NCBI GenBank assembly: GCA_014843695.1
Contig: CM026403.1
Location: 43,555,516 to 43,619,515, forward strand
DNA from: Archivesica marissinica
Taxonomy: Eukaryota; Mollusca; Bivalvia; Venerida; Vesicomyidae
Length of the DNA: 64,000 bases
Direction: 5' to 3'
Shown here: positions 10,618 through 22,763 of the stretch, piece after piece
Numbering within the stretch: position 1 is the stretch's first letter
How the letters are laid out: every line of letters starts with the position of its first letter
Program-made: the position numbers and the translations under genes
Notes under the pieces: generated by a model
Database searches by the model: none
What the model was told of the DNA's origin: nothing
What the model saw: the letters and a program-made list of their open reading frames with translations, nothing else

Positions 10618-11837
10618 AATAATAGAGCGTGTTTGTTGGTCACACGTAATCATAATTCTAAGTAATACTACTAGTACATGTATACACTACGAGCAGAGAA
10701 CTTGGGGTGGCATGTCGGAAGCAAATAATCGCAAGGGGGGCATACAATATGTTGTGCCAAACTAGATTCGGGGAATAGATAATGACACTGTATGTTATAA
10801 TGATGACCTATGGAGATTTCAATGGCGCTGGCTGACCTGAAGGACCATATAAAGAGTTGTGTTAGTTGAAAAGTGCACACCAAACGTGCTGCCTATGAGG
10901 GACTCGTTTTCAATTTACAGCTTGGTAAAGCTGCCTAGCGGTATGGTTTGAATATGCGAGTGCTGTAAACAATAGGCAGCTTTGCAGCATGAGCCCAAAC
11001 AGAACGTTACGTAAGATAGTTCTGAGGTCTTGTATTGACCACAATGAAGATTAGTCATGTGAATGTGTCGAGCTATTTGCAACATCTAAATCACATGTCA
11101 TGTCACTATTTTTCGCATCTGAATATATGTTTCCTTTTCAAAGGTGCAGTTACAGTGCTATCCTGTTTGTTCGACTTAATATAATTCAACAATGGCTTTG
11201 GAATTTTCTTGTTCATCCCTTATTCTACACCTTGATTGATATGTTCGCATTCGCCTTTCACGCTTACACTCTGTTTGGTATTGCTTGAATTTAGCCCAGT
11301 TATCCGTCCTTTTCGCCTGTTGTGTAGTCGAGCTTGCCTTTTTTGTCTACATTTACCTAATGTAGCTTCGTTTATTCTTATGCATTTTTAGATGGAACAG
11401 ATTTTTCAATTGTTTTATGGATGTTATTTTTGAAGATAGGCCACAGTTCTTCAATGTTAACAGTATTTTTAACCGACCGAGGGTTACTTCCCACTTTGTC
11501 TTGTATTTGTTCTGAAATGTTACTAGTCGTCTTTAATAGTTTCCCTGTTTGCTTTGTTAAACTTATACACTTACCTCCCTTTATTTGTGTTAATACTTCA
11601 TTATGATATCTCTGTCCATTAGTGTGGGTAAGAAATTGTTAAATTTGGTTTTTTCCTTAGCCGATAAGAGTTGTTTAATTGAAACAAGCTTGTAACTGCT
11701 TCGAGTATCTATCAAAAGCTTCAAAAACAACATCACAGCAAAATATATGGCAGAACTATGCATAATCTTTGATTTTGCGTGGTTATATTACAGTCATGTA
11801 TTGCATATTGCAACACAATTCACCTCACTAAAATGTC
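10618..11837. other. Unannotated
   Basis: No gene or known repeat was recognised between the LINE tail and the minisatellite. There is only a loose inverted 'aggcagct' motif near 10,900-10,990. Confidence 0.4.
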
Positions 11838-13882
11838 TCAATTGACAGTACACAGTTGTAATCCTCTCTTACAATGTGTGTTCAATTGACAGTACACAGT
11901 TGTAATCCTCTCTTACAATGTGTGTTCAAGTGACAGTACTCAGTTGTAATCCTCTCTTACAATGCTTGTTCAAGTGACAGTACTCAGTTGTAATCCTCTC
12001 TTACAATGTGTGTTCAAGTGACAGTACACAGTTGTAATCCTCTCTTACAATGTGTGTTCAAGTGACAGTACACAGTTGTAATCCTCTCTTACAATGTGTG
12101 TTCAAGTGACAGTACACAGTTGTAATCCTCTCTTACAATGTGTGTTCAAGTGATGGTACACAGTTGTAATCCTCTCTTACAATGTGTGTTCAAGTGATGG
12201 TACACAGTTGTAATCCTCTCTTACAATGTGTGTTCAAGTGATGGTACACAGTTGTAATCCTCTCTTACAATGATTGTTCAAGTCACAGTACACAGTTGTA
12301 ATCCTCTCTTACAATGTGTGTTCAAGTGACGGTACACAGTTGTAATCCTCTCTTACAATGTGTGTTCAAGTGACAGTACACAGTTGTCATCCTCTTACAA
12401 TGTGTTTTCAAGTGGCAGTACACAGTTGTAATCCTCTCTTACAATGTGTGTTCAAGTGACGGTACACAGTTGTAATCATCTTACAATGCTTGTTCAAGTG
12501 ACGGTACACAGTTGTAATCCTCTTACAATGCTTGTTCAAGTGATGGTATACAGCTGTAATCCTCTCTTACAATGCTTGTTCAAGTGACAGTACACAGTTG
12601 TAATCATCTTACAATGCGTGTTCAAGTGACAGTACACAGTTGTAATCCTCTCTTACAATGCTTGTTCAAGTGACAGTACACAGTTGTAATCCTCTCTTAC
12701 AATGCTTGTTCAAGTGACGGTACACAGTTGTAATCCTCTCTTACAATGTTTGTTCAAGTAACAGTACACAGTTGTAATCCTCTCTTACAATGCTTGTTCA
12801 AGTGACAGTACACAGTTGTAATCCTCTCTTACAATGCTTGTTCAAGTGACAGTACACAGTTGTAATCCTCTCTTACAATGCTTGTTCAAGTGACAGTACA
12901 CAGTTGTAATCCTCTCTTACAATGCTTGTTCAAGTGACAGTACACAGTTGTAATCCTCTTACAATGCTTGTTCAAGTGACGGTACACAGTTGTAATCCTC
13001 TCTTACAATGCTTGTTCAAGTGACAGTACACAGTTGTAATCCTCACTTACAATGCTTGTTCAAGTGACAGTACACAGTTGTAATCCTCTTACAATGCTTG
13101 TTCAAGTGACGGTACACAGTTGTAATCCTCTTACAATGCTTGTTCAAGTGACGGTACACAGTTGTAATCCTCACTTACAATGCTTGTTCAAGTGACAGTA
13201 CACAGTTGTAATCCTCACTTACAATGCTTGTTCAAGTGACAGTACACAGTTGTAATCCTCTTACAATGCTTGTTCAAGTGACGGTACACAGTTGTAATCC
13301 TCTTACAATGCTTGTTCAAGTGACGGTACACAGTTGTAATCCTCACTTACAATGCTTGTTCAAGTGACAGTACACAGTTGTAATCCTCACTTACAATGCT
13401 TGTTCAAGTGACAGTACACAGTTGTAATCCTCTTACAATGCTTGTTCAAGTGACGGTACACAGTTGTAATCCTCTTACAATGCTTGTTCAAGTGACGGTA
13501 CACAGTTGTAATCCTCACTTACAATGCTTGTTCAAGTGACAGTACACAGTTGTAATCCTCACTTACAATGCTTGTTCAAGTGACGGTACACAGTTGTAAT
13601 CCTCACTTACAATGCTTGTTCAAGTGACAGTACACAGTTGTAATCCTCTTACAATGCTTGTTCAAGTGACGGTACACAGTTGTAATCCTCTCTTACAATG
13701 CTTGTTCAAGTGACAGTACACAGTTGTAATCCTCTTACAATGTTTGTTCAAGTGACGGTACACAGTTGTAATCCTCTCTTACAATGCTTGTTCAAGTGAC
13801 AGTACACAGTTGTAATCCTCTTACAATGCTTGTTCAAGTGACGGTACACAGTTGTAATCCTCACTTACAATGCTTGTTCAAG
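11838..13882. repeat. 44/42-bp minisatellite, ~47 copies
   Basis: The unit core is GACAGTACACAGTTGTAATCC followed by TCTCTTACAATG and TGTTCAAGT. Length variants differ by TCTCTT or TCACTT (44 bp), TCTT (42 bp) and ATCATCTT. There is a base variant ACAG/ACGG. Early copies carry TGTGTG; later copies carry GCTTG. From about 13,015 a four-unit higher-order pattern appears. Confidence 0.95.
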
Positions 13883-14499
13883 ACTCAATAACTGTAGCTA
13901 AATGCATGCATCTTGTAGTTGATTTGCTGCCATTTCTGACTGCCATGTGACATACAGTAAGTTGCAAAGAATTATTTCTTTTCAGTAGCTGCCTAATGCA
14001 AGATTCTTCACCAAAACCCTTGTTTGACAGGCGGGTTGTGTAAAATAAGTGTCCATAATCACCACACTTTGTTATATAATACTGTGCAATTGCTGTTTGT
14101 CTCATAGAATACACCGCTCACTTGCTGGATTACACAACTCACTGCTAGCAGTACAACAGTACACTGCTCACTGCCAGCAGTATAGCATGACACTGGCAGT
14201 ATACTGCACACTGCTAACTTCACCCATATGGTCATGACATTTTCGCTCGTATAATCATCGGGTTTATAGGCCTACAGAGATCTTGGAATACGGTCATCAA
14301 TTGTGTTATTTCATATATGAGTACGAAGTAAATTTGTCTCTTAAACTCGTATCATAGTCCGTTTTATGGCATACACACGCACATATATTCCGTAGCGGAA
14401 CAGCTCCCCAGTCAGTGCGCCATTAAATGCATTATCTACCGTCTACCATAGAGTCGAGTGACGAAAGGATAGCCAGCTTTCATACACATGTATTACCGT
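13883..14499. other. Unannotated
   Basis: There is no gene. 14,110-14,215 is a loose cluster of 'actgct(c)a'/'ccagcagta' motifs. The remainder is featureless up to the LTR element. Confidence 0.4.
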
Positions 14500-14504
14500 A
14501 CAAA

Positions 14505-14952
14505 TGTTACGCGCCAACCGGGGTCAATCTAGTGAGCAGATGGGAGGACGGACGTAGGCTGATGACAGCGGACAGTTGACAGAGTTATGACAACGATATG
14601 ATGTACATGTACTTCTTTCTTAATTTACTATGCAGCAACTGCTATGCATATATGCGTGACTGCTAACGATCACTAAACAAATGCTTAATGTTACAAACTG
14701 GCCAGGAACTCGAATAATATCATGAAATGACACTTAATAAAAACGCACCAATGCTTAAAATGTCGTCTGCTATTTCATACAAACAGGCAAGGATTTCCGA
14801 CTATCTTAGAGTGTTGGAGGCCAAGAATGACACTCTGTTCATTTATACTAACAAACAATGTGACATGTGGGATGTGCAACCCGTGGGTGCACACTGTGGA
14901 ATCTGCACGTCGCAGTGTACGTGCGTGCTACACATGTCGCATTACATCACAC
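14505..14952 (-). repeat. 3' LTR (truncated at its U3 end)
   Basis: It aligns over its whole length with 16,105-16,583 but lacks the final ~30 bp (CACATGTGTAGTAC...ACACA) present in the other LTR. The break falls at 'cattacatcacac', where both sequences share CACAC. Confidence 0.85.
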
Positions 14953-15194
14953 CGTCGGACTGTTCTGTACTTCCTATCTATGGCCCCGGTATTTCTAGTC
15001 TGAATGAAGTTGAACACATGATAGACCGCCTCATCAATCATTCCTGGTTCCTTGTGGAACTCTACTTCAAATCTAACTTCATCGTCTCTCAGCCCGTCCA
15101 AGAATGTTCTCACTAGGTCCTCCTCCCTGGTCCTCCTGTCCCCTTTAACCATGCTGCATACTCCTCGGCCGTTTCTCCAACATTCTGGTGACAC
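14928..15194 (-). pseudogene. gag fragment (C-terminal part)
   Basis: 88 codons continue gag after a frameshift: REEDLVRTFLDGLRDDEVRFEVEF and EAVYHVFNFIQTR are typical of Ty3/gypsy-type capsid C-terminal segments. The frame then runs into LTR sequence at about 14,952, so its last residues are not gag. No zinc knuckle was seen. Confidence 0.65.
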
Positions 15195-15227
15195 CTACTA
15201 AATTTGGCTGCAAACGACCTGCTTGTC

Positions 15228-15527
15228 TCAACCACTCTGAATCGGTTCCGCATCTCCCTTACTAACTCCTCGTACTTTCATAGAACGGCTTTTGCGCAAT
15301 TGTCCAAATAAAAACTGTGCCGCGAGGCTTTCCTTTCGCGGCAGTAGCTTGTCTATTTTAGTATCTTCATCCCAGTTGTGCCGATCAGTTATGGCTTCGA
15401 ACCTCGCTATCCACACCTGCCACTCGTCTTTGCCAGTAAACGCTGGTATCTTTACATATGATGCATGGTTCCGCGTACCATGACTTCTGTTGCATCGTGG
15501 CTGACCATTTCTCCATGAGGGATTCAC
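15228..15527 (-). pseudogene. gag fragment (capsid-like)
   Basis: The central stretch KIPAFTGKDEWQVWIARFEA, followed by DEDTKIDKLLPR, matches the capsid-like core of Ty3/gypsy-type gag (the 'F.G...W..F...' pattern). It is out of frame with the gag N-terminus at 15,970-15,629 and with the C-terminal piece at 15,194-14,928, so gag is broken at least twice. In intact elements gag assembles virus-like particles that package the RNA. Confidence 0.75.
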
Positions 15528-15628
15528 CTACACATGCCCTGGGTAACTGGAATAGTGCCTTTCAGAACTGGATGCAACACAATGTGTAGCTGAGTTGTAG
15601 TTAGCATTGTGTACAGAGGTTCCTGGGA

Positions 15629-15970
15629 CTACCTAATCCTCATCCGGTAACCGGTCATCTCGCACGTCCACCTGGTGCAGCCTGTCTCACTGTGCCGGTT
15701 ACTGTTCCTCGTTCGACCTCCACCACGGTTCACATCACGGATAATGGCCTGCTTCAAATTCCTTAACTCGGTGACCATGTCCTTCAACACTCCAAAAATG
15801 CCCTTTAATCCTGACGTATTAACTGCGTTGTCTGCATGCAAGGGTACATCTCTCGACCCCGTATCATCTCGTCCATGTAACAACTGTGAAGACTCCAATG
15901 CAGCATCACTCAGCAAGCTATCAACGCTTCTAGCCCTAGACAAGCCTCCCTGATTGTCTAGATTGCTCAC
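15629..15970 (-). pseudogene. gag N-terminal fragment
   Basis: The frame opens with an ATG at 15,970, about 110 bp inside the primer-binding site, as expected for a gag start. It has a helical segment (GIFGVLKDMVTELRNLKQAI) then an Arg/Gly-rich stretch. It is assigned to gag by position and continuity only. Confidence 0.55.
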
Positions 15971-16082
15971 GGCGCCTTATATATATATATCTCCACATCA
16001 CTCTCAAAAGGTGTATGGTTATCCATGCTCTATGAGAGTCTGTGCTGGGTTCGAATCTCTGGATCCTCGTAGAAACTTAAGG

Positions 16083-16100
16083 ATCCCACCTCTGACACCA
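16083..16100 (-). promoter_or_regulatory. Primer-binding site (tRNA-Leu-like)
   Basis: On the minus strand, TGGTGTCAGAGGTGGGAT lies four bases after the 5' LTR end. It starts with the TGG that pairs with tRNA CCA. The following bases resemble the complement of tRNA-Leu acceptor ends; that identity is from memory. Confidence 0.75.
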
Positions 16101-16104
16101 AAAA

Positions 16105-16613
16105 TGTTACGCGCCAACCAGGGTCAATCTAGTGGACAGACGGGCGGACGGACGTAGGCTGATCACAGCTGACAGTTGACTGAGTGATGACAACGATATG
16201 ATGTACTTCTACATATAATTATTTACTATACAGGAACTGCTATGCATATGCGTGACTGCTAACTATCACTATACAATGCTTAATATAGAACGTCTGCAAT
16301 AAATACTGGCCAGGAATCCGAATTATATCATAATATGACACTTAATAAAAACACACCACTGCTTAAAATGTCGTCTACTATTTCATACAAACAGGCAAAG
16401 ATGTCCGGCTATCTTAGAGTGTTGGAGACCAAGAATTACATTCTGCTCGGTATTTATACTAACACACAATGCGACGTGTGTGCTGTACAAGTTGTGGGTG
16501 CACGCTGTGGAATCCACACGTCGCAGTGCATGCGCGTGCCCCACATGTCGCATGACGCTGCCGACATGTCGCATTACGTCACACACACATGTGTAGTACA
16601 ACAGGTACACACA
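16105..16613 (-). repeat. 5' LTR (complete, 509 bp)
   Basis: It begins TGTTAC and ends ..ACACA on the plus strand, giving TG...CA termini. It is adjacent to the ACAAA duplication outside and the primer-binding site inside. It has an extra ~20-bp duplication ('gacatgtcgcat') compared with the 3' LTR. Confidence 0.85.
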
Positions 16614-16618
16614 ACAAA

Positions 16619-17586
16619 CTAAAATATGACTGTTGCGTTAATTAAGCACTGCATACATATCAATAACATACATATACTTATAAAAGGCACCCGAAACTTA
16701 CGCTTAAACAAATTCGCCCTCTACAAATACAATAAGCGTTATTCTTTGTTTACAAAAGCAGAGTATGGAACACAGCCGCATAGCGTCTAATACACAGTGT
16801 GCATTCAAGATGGCGGCCTACGTGCTAAACAAAATACAGTTGGGTCTAAACAGTAAATTACACCCATTTATATACATCAATCACTTAACAGGAATATTCA
16901 GTAACACGGATAAGATTGACTACACCAGGGATGCTCCTAAACAGAACAATACTTGAGGATTATCATATCAGAACCAACGAGAATACACGAAACTGGACCC
17001 CATGTAACACTGGAAGTTGATTACAACTGGAGTGATATTCGAAGGCGATCTGTTGTTCTGTTTGTTTCATAGAGCAACGGTCAAATTCCTATAGCGCTGC
17101 CAGTAAACATGCATCCATGGAAACGCACATGGTGACAATAAAGCTCAGAGGGCAAACTAACACCTAGGGTGGTGTTACATTATCTACAAAGAGAGTTCTA
17201 CATAGAGCGAAGTGCTCCAGTGCCAGAACGGGCTATGCATTAACCGACGCACATTATCAACACAATAAGGTAAGCCCTTGCTCGCCAGAACACAATAATA
17301 TGACATGAAATGACACAAATACAGTATTTTACACATTATACTAGTATACAGCCACTTTTCCTAATAGTCCTTTAGTTATAAATATTTCGAAATATATGTC
17401 ACACATTTGTGAAACATTTCTTTCCTGTTCCATATATAACTAACACTTTCAACATGTACCAAACATTTTATCATGTTTTTCATGAATGCGATATTAGAAT
17501 AATTATATAATTATTGTTTTATTTTTGTTTGTTATTTAAGTCAGTAATGGGCCAGTCACACGTCAACGTTCTAGCCAGCGTTCTGT
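16619..17586. other. Unannotated
   Basis: No recognised gene. Position 16,805 has 'caagatggcggc', a YY1-like motif, but there is no supporting gene structure. Confidence 0.4.
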
Positions 17587-17660
17587 GAGTGAGTATTTGG
17601 CTTAACGGAGCATCAGCACAGTTCAGGCTATATCGCGCCGGGTTAAGTATATTGTATACA
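17587..17660 (+). repeat. Mollusc-type dispersed repeat, copy 1
   Basis: GAGTGAGTATTTGGCTTAAC followed by 'catcagcacagttcaggctatatc' and 'gggttaagtatattgtataca' recurs at 41,479-41,555. It resembles the 'gagtgagttt.gttttacgcc' repeat common in mollusc genomes (from memory). Confidence 0.6.
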
Positions 17661-17869
17661 ATATAATTATCTACAATTAAAAATATGATGTAGATAACAT
17701 ACTGTATGTATTAAAATTGTAATGACGAAAGGTCAATTGCAACAAAATTTAATCAAGCTGTAATAATGATAGAAATCCGTTAGTTGTAAAACTTACAATT
17801 TACGGAAAAGATGTGATTCTTTTAAAAATGCAATAAGGTATTTAAAATAAACAGTGTCGAAGCTCTTTC

Positions 17870-18860
17870 ATTGTTACAACTGTATAATATTTTCGACGAA
17901 TGAGTGCTAAATCTACACAGTGGACAAAGATGTGTTCAACATTTATAGAGGAATGGCATGGTATACACCATAGTGGATCCTCTCTTTTCAATACAAATGA
18001 GTGTGAAACGGGTATGTCCAAGTCTCAACCGTGACATTACTGTTTGCTCTCTACGGTTGGAGTGATAAATATAAGATGATTTACCAATGTTTCGCTTAAT
18101 CTTTTAGCCGACTCCTTCAAGGGGACGGATCTGCTTCAATGAAGACGATGGGACACAGACTTATTGATGGCGTGAGGACCCCAGAGAAGAAACCGGAACC
18201 ATTATTGCTGCTGTGAGCTGACAAATGGTGGAGGATTTGGCCCTACAAGGAACCTCTTCGAAAGATGGTACAGGACTTGTCACCCTGAGAAGAACGAAAA
18301 TGCCTTTCCAGTTGTCTACATAAACAACTTAGATGACAACGTAAACTTCTTCGAGAAACCAGTCGCCCAGATGCCATGTTATTCCAAGTGGTTTGCCATT
18401 TTGAAGTAATGTAAGAACGAATCGATTGCCTAGCATCATGGTATGGTACATGCATTTTAGAATTTATACAGTCTAGATTAAGTGCATCTTTTGCACTTTG
18501 ATCAACCATTTCATTGCCACGAATACCAATATGACTTGGTATCCAGCAATATATAACATGTTTAGTCGATGTAATATCTGTGTGCTTAATAAGTAATTTG
18601 TGAGTACGGGTTTTTAACGTTCATGTTATCTACTGATTGCAGTACAGACAAACAGACAAAGAATCTGAAAAGGATCATAAATGTTCTATCACGTGATGCA
18701 TCAGCACAATTCAAGGCTAAATCAATAGCCTCTACTTCTGCTGAAAATATAAACGCATGATTGCCGAGTGATTCCAGCTGATCTGGACACAACTGGCGTA
18801 CGAGTAACGCATGTGAGGAGCGTGTACCAACGATAAAATAACGCACAAGGAAAAACATGA
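17870..18860 (-). pseudogene. LINE relic: RNase H domain and C-terminal tail
   Basis: On the minus strand from 18,858 the sequence reads FSAEVEAIDLALNCADASRD, then after a frameshift TKHVIYCWIPSHIGIRGNE followed by MVDQSAKDAL. These are the Glu and the WIPSH..GNE..D motifs of LINE-encoded RNase H, found in Jockey/I-type elements. Further downstream, 18,000-17,880 gives CIPCHSSINVEHIFVHCVDL, a C-x2-C...H...C tail. Reverse transcriptase is absent, so this is a 5'-truncated, frameshifted copy. Confidence 0.75.
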
Positions 18861-19340
18861 AATTTAATCAGGATGTGCCGAACGAATAGTTAGTGTCAGG
18901 CCAGCGTCAAAGGAGTGTTTTCAGTATACTCATGTTCATTTGACGTTATGCACACGTTGTGTGCGCTATGGTTGCGTTTAGTGGAAACTGAAAAGCAAAC
19001 GGTTGTGAACTATTAATAACGCTAGGATAATGACTGAGTAACGATAGCCGAACAGCTGGATTACTACGTTAGACGAACGTTCTCCAGCGTTCTCTAACCT
19101 GTAAATTTAAACGTTGGAGAACGCTCAACTCAAGGAAACCTTTTGTGCATGTTCAAAACTTTATTTTCGGACCAGCGATTACCAGCTTGCATCAGCGTCG
19201 TCCAACCTGCTGCTTACGCTCTTCTGGCATTATTCCAGCGACCACGGACGATTACCAACGTATCTTCAAATATTGGTAAACGCTAGTCAGGCCGTTGATG
19301 TGTAACGGACCTATTATACACGAGGTAATAATCTGGCGTG
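18861..19340. other. Spacer with imperfect palindrome
   Basis: 19,076-19,125 holds 'aacgttctccagcgtt', inverted as 'aacgttggagaacgct'; a similar 'caacgttctagccagcgttct' lies at 17,564. These could be termini of a small element. Nothing coding was found. Confidence 0.4.
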
Positions 19341-19643
19341 CAATAATACAAGTAATAATAAAAAGTGGTGGCTTAATAAAGATTGTAGTGTTGCTAGAAA
19401 GCAGTTTAATATAGCGAGTTATACATGTTTAAGAAACACAACACAAGAAAGTAAATTTAATAGTTCTTAGTAAAAGGCGAGATTGTGCTAATTTAAAGCG
19501 TCTGTACAAACGGCAGTTTAATCGTAAGGAAAGCGAGTGTGTACTTAACTAAATCAAACCCGAAAGCATTTTGGAAAAATGTACAATCTCATTATAAAAC
19601 TAAAAGTCCAACTATTGATATTTTAATTATAATATATAATAGT

Positions 19644-19887
19644 TTAACCCTTTCCCCCATAGAGATGTAGGTTTAATTCATACATTTGGCTGTAATTTAC
19701 CAATCATACACAATGGATAAGCTGTGAACTTGCCTACTCCACCTTCATGGAGGTTACTAGGAAATATTAAAGTGTTGTATACACTAGGTTGTTCCGATCT
19801 TTATTATAGCTTGTTTGACTACTAATGTGTCGATCTATGTCAATAGGCATTGGCGTCGAGAGGCGCTTATAAGGGGGAAAGGGTTAA
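19644..19887. mobile_element. TTAA-flanked MITE (piggyBac-type)
   Basis: The ends TTAACCCTTTCCCCCAT and AAGGGGGAAAGGGTTAA form inverted repeats with TTAA target duplications (19,644-19,647 and 19,884-19,887). The CCCTTT start is typical of piggyBac ends. It is 244 bp and non-coding. Confidence 0.75.
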
Positions 19888-20155
19888 ATTGAATACATGT
19901 TTAATCATGACCTCGCAACCAGAACATGACCAATATCATTTGAAAACACAGACACTCTTATTTATGATAATGATCGAGGTACATACAGAGTTTATTGAGT
20001 CGGAGGTAAGACATGCTGTACTCGCGCAAAATGATTCGAAAGGCCCAGGAACAGATACATTACCGGTAATTGCCGAAGTATTTAAGTATTCTTTCGATAT
20101 AATCGCGCCTTACCTGACTAAACTATGCAATACTATATTTAGCTCTGCGTTTTTT

Positions 20156-20414
20156 TTGTGTGTTTTACGTTTATTTATCGTCGCTACCGGCTGCCCATAT
20201 GAGCAACGCCTCTTGAAGAGATTAGTCATTTTAGATTTTGGAGGATAGTGCAATGATACAGACAGAGGCCCATTCCAGAGTCTCCTCTGGTTCTTTTACG
20301 TGCATGGTGGAAAGCACCGACACGAGACCTCGGTTTAAAGTCCCATCTGAAAGACTGTTAATTTTATTAGGGTCAGACGGGGGTCGAACCTGCGATCCCT
20401 GGACTACAGATCCG
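20156..20414 (-). repeat. SINE family S1, minus, with target duplication
   Basis: The full body and part of the tRNA-like head ('gatctgtagtccagg', 'ggttcgac') are present on the minus strand. The 12-bp duplication TCTGCGTTTTTT flanks it (20,144-20,155 and 20,415-20,426). It is inserted into the LINE reverse transcriptase relic. Confidence 0.85.
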
Positions 20415-21082
20415 TCTGCGTTTTTTCAACAAAGCTGTGAGGGTATTATTATACCGATATGCAAGGGTTCACCGGCGGCAATGAAAATAAGCTAAATCAT
20501 CATCAAGGGTGATCATGAAGCCAACTATTTTGGGGGATTACTCTTAATAATATAATTTCAAAAATATATTCAAAACTATTGGTTAACAGATTAATAAAAA
20601 TGGACTGATAAGGATGAAACACTAATTGATGACCAATTTGGTTTCAAGAAGAATAAATCCACTCCATCTTTTTTATGCACGCCCTTATATGGAAAACACT
20701 TGCGGTCAAGAAAATATTATATGTAGCCTACCTGAACTTGCAAATGATGTTTGATCAAATTGACAAGGGTTTACTTATGGGGAAAACTACTAGTAAATTC
20801 AAATGTTAGCACTAGATTTATAACGACTCTAAAATATATGTACACAGTAGTATGATCGTATATTAGGTCAAACAATTCTGATTTTATAACATCGATTATT
20901 GGCATAAAGCAGGGAGACGCGTCCAGTAGCATGTTGTGTTTATTCTTTTTGAATGATATATTAAACAATATTAATGCAGATCTAAATGGAATAATGAACA
21001 TTGGGGATTTACAGATATTCTTACTATTATTTGCTGACGATGCTGTTGTGTTTGCTCAAGATCCGAATCATTACAATCTATG

Positions 21083-21400
21083 TTAACTCTATGCTCCATA
21101 CCAATATAGCTATATAGGCCATTTAAATCAATACCATTATCAGTGTATTGGTAATCAATAACCAATAGATAACAGTTGACCATAGTGACACTGTGTCCAT
21201 ACACATTATTGGAGAAAGTGGGGCCAATTTACACCTGCCTTGTTTGAACCAATATTATTGTGTCAAGACATCATGCAATCTTTTTTTGACCAACAGATAG
21301 TTTTTAGAGAATTAAATTCTCTGTCTGGTGATATTAAATTCATGATGGTGTGAAAAGTATTTCTATCATAAATGGCCAGTTATATACAAAGAACACCAGA
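21083..21400 (+). mobile_element. Terminal fragment of a piggyBac-type element
   Basis: TTAACTCTATGCTCCATACC begins a stretch that parallels the terminal ~300 bp of elements A and C: 'gtattggtaatcaataacc', 'acattattggagaa' and 'agagaattaaattctct'. No partner end is visible downstream before the assembly gap. Confidence 0.55.
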
Positions 21401-21674
21401 TTTTCAGAAAAAAATGTTCTCTATACCAATTGTTTTTTTTGTTTTTTTTCAATATAATACCTTATTACATAGTCATAAAATGTAACATTATAAATAACAA
21501 ACATTCATATTGGAGATGGCAATAGAAATAACAAAATTATTAATAATATACAAACATAGTCTTATATATAGTAGGCCCAGTGCTTCATCGAAAAGAAAGT
21601 AAAATATCAGAACTTACTAGAATTTATAGTAGTACCTGGACGGTGTCATCTTCAATTAGCGTAGACAATTTATT

Positions 21675-22763
21675 ATAGCGTAATTCCATTTGTATGTATG
21701 AATGAGCACAACTATTGACTATGTAATTCCACTTTGTATGTATGAATGAGCACAACTAATGACTATGTAATTCCATTTGTATATATGAATGAACACAACT
21801 ATTGTCTATGTAATTCCACTTGTATGTATGAATGAACACACCTATTGATTGTAATTCCACTTTGTATGTATGAATGAGCACAACTATTGACTGTAATTCA
21901 ATCTGTATGTGTGAATGTATGAGCACAACTATTGACTATGTAGATCCATTTGTATGTATGAATGAACACAACTATTGTCTATGTAATTCCATTTGTATGT
22001 ATGAATGAACACAACTATTGTCTATGTAATTCCATTTGTATGTATGAATGAGCACAACTATTGTCTATGTAATTCCATTTGTATGTATGACTGAGCACAA
22101 CTATTGTCTATGTAATTCCATTTGTATGTATGAATGAGCACAACTATTGTCTATGTAATTCCATTTGTTTCAATGAGCACAACTATTGTCTATGTAATTC
22201 CATTTGTTTCAATGAGCACAACTATTGTCTATGTAATTCCATTTGTTTCAATGAGCACAACTATTGTCTATGTAATTCCATTTGTTTCAATGAGCACAAC
22301 TATTGTCTATGTAATTCCATTTGTTTCAATGAGCACAACTATTGTCTATGTAATTCCATTTGTTTCAATGAGCACAACTATTGTCTATGTAATTCCATTT
22401 GTTTCAATGAGCACAACTATTGTCTATGTAATTCCATTTGTTTCAATGAGCACAACTATTGTCTATGTAATTCCATTTGTTTCAATGAGCACAACTATTG
22501 TCTATGTAATTCCATTTGTTTCAATGAGCACAACTATTGTCTATGTAATTCCATTTGTTTCAATGAGCACAACTATTGTCTATGTAATTCCATTTGTTTC
22601 AATGAGCACAACTATTGTCTATGTAATTCCATTTGTTTCAATGAGCACAACTATTGTCTATGTAATTCCATTTGTTTCAATGAGCACAACTATTGTCTAT
22701 GTAATTCCATTTGTTTCAATGAGCACAACTATTGTCTATGTAATTCCATTTGTTTGAATGAGC
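21675..22763. repeat. 39-43-bp satellite ending in assembly gap
   Basis: Irregular 39-53-bp units ('tatgaatgagcacaactatt', 'tgtaattccatttgtatg') give way at about 22,170 to 15 identical 39-bp units (CAATGAGCACAACTATTGTC plus TATGTAATTCCATTTGTTT). Being 39 bp, the array is open in several frames; the apparent protein repeats are not evidence of a gene. Confidence 0.95.

Larger units (their letters stand above)
14500..16618 (-). mobile_element. LTR retrotransposon with pol deleted, minus orientation
   Basis: Two direct repeats of about 450-509 bp bound an interior with gag remnants on the minus strand. Both repeats begin TGTTACGCGCCAACC. The flanking 5-bp duplication is ACAAA (14,500-14,504 and 16,614-16,618). 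A primer-binding site follows the 5' LTR. No protease, reverse transcriptase or integrase is present: gag runs directly into the 3' LTR, whose inner (U3) end is also missing. One deletion therefore removed the 3' part of gag, pol, the polypurine tract and the start of U3. Confidence 0.85.
19345..21080 (+). pseudogene. LINE ORF2 relic (linker plus reverse transcriptase), multiply interrupted
   Basis: 19,360-19,610 reads as the endonuclease-RT connector (KKWWLNKDCSVARKQFN). 19,990-20,140 reads as ESEVRHAVLAQNDSKGPGTD and APYLTKLCNTIFSS. After a SINE insertion, EGIIIPICKGSPAA continues at 20,440. Further on come DDQFGFKKNKST, IGIKQGDASS and the catalytic FADDAVVFAQ near 21,030-21,060. Many stops and shifts are present. 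A piggyBac-type MITE (19,644-19,887) and an S1 SINE (20,156-20,414) split it, and a piggyBac-type end truncates it at 21,083. Confidence 0.75.

Noticed and set aside
11838..13882. CRISPR-like regular array
   Set aside because: There are no unique spacers; the units are contiguous tandem repeats in a eukaryotic genome.
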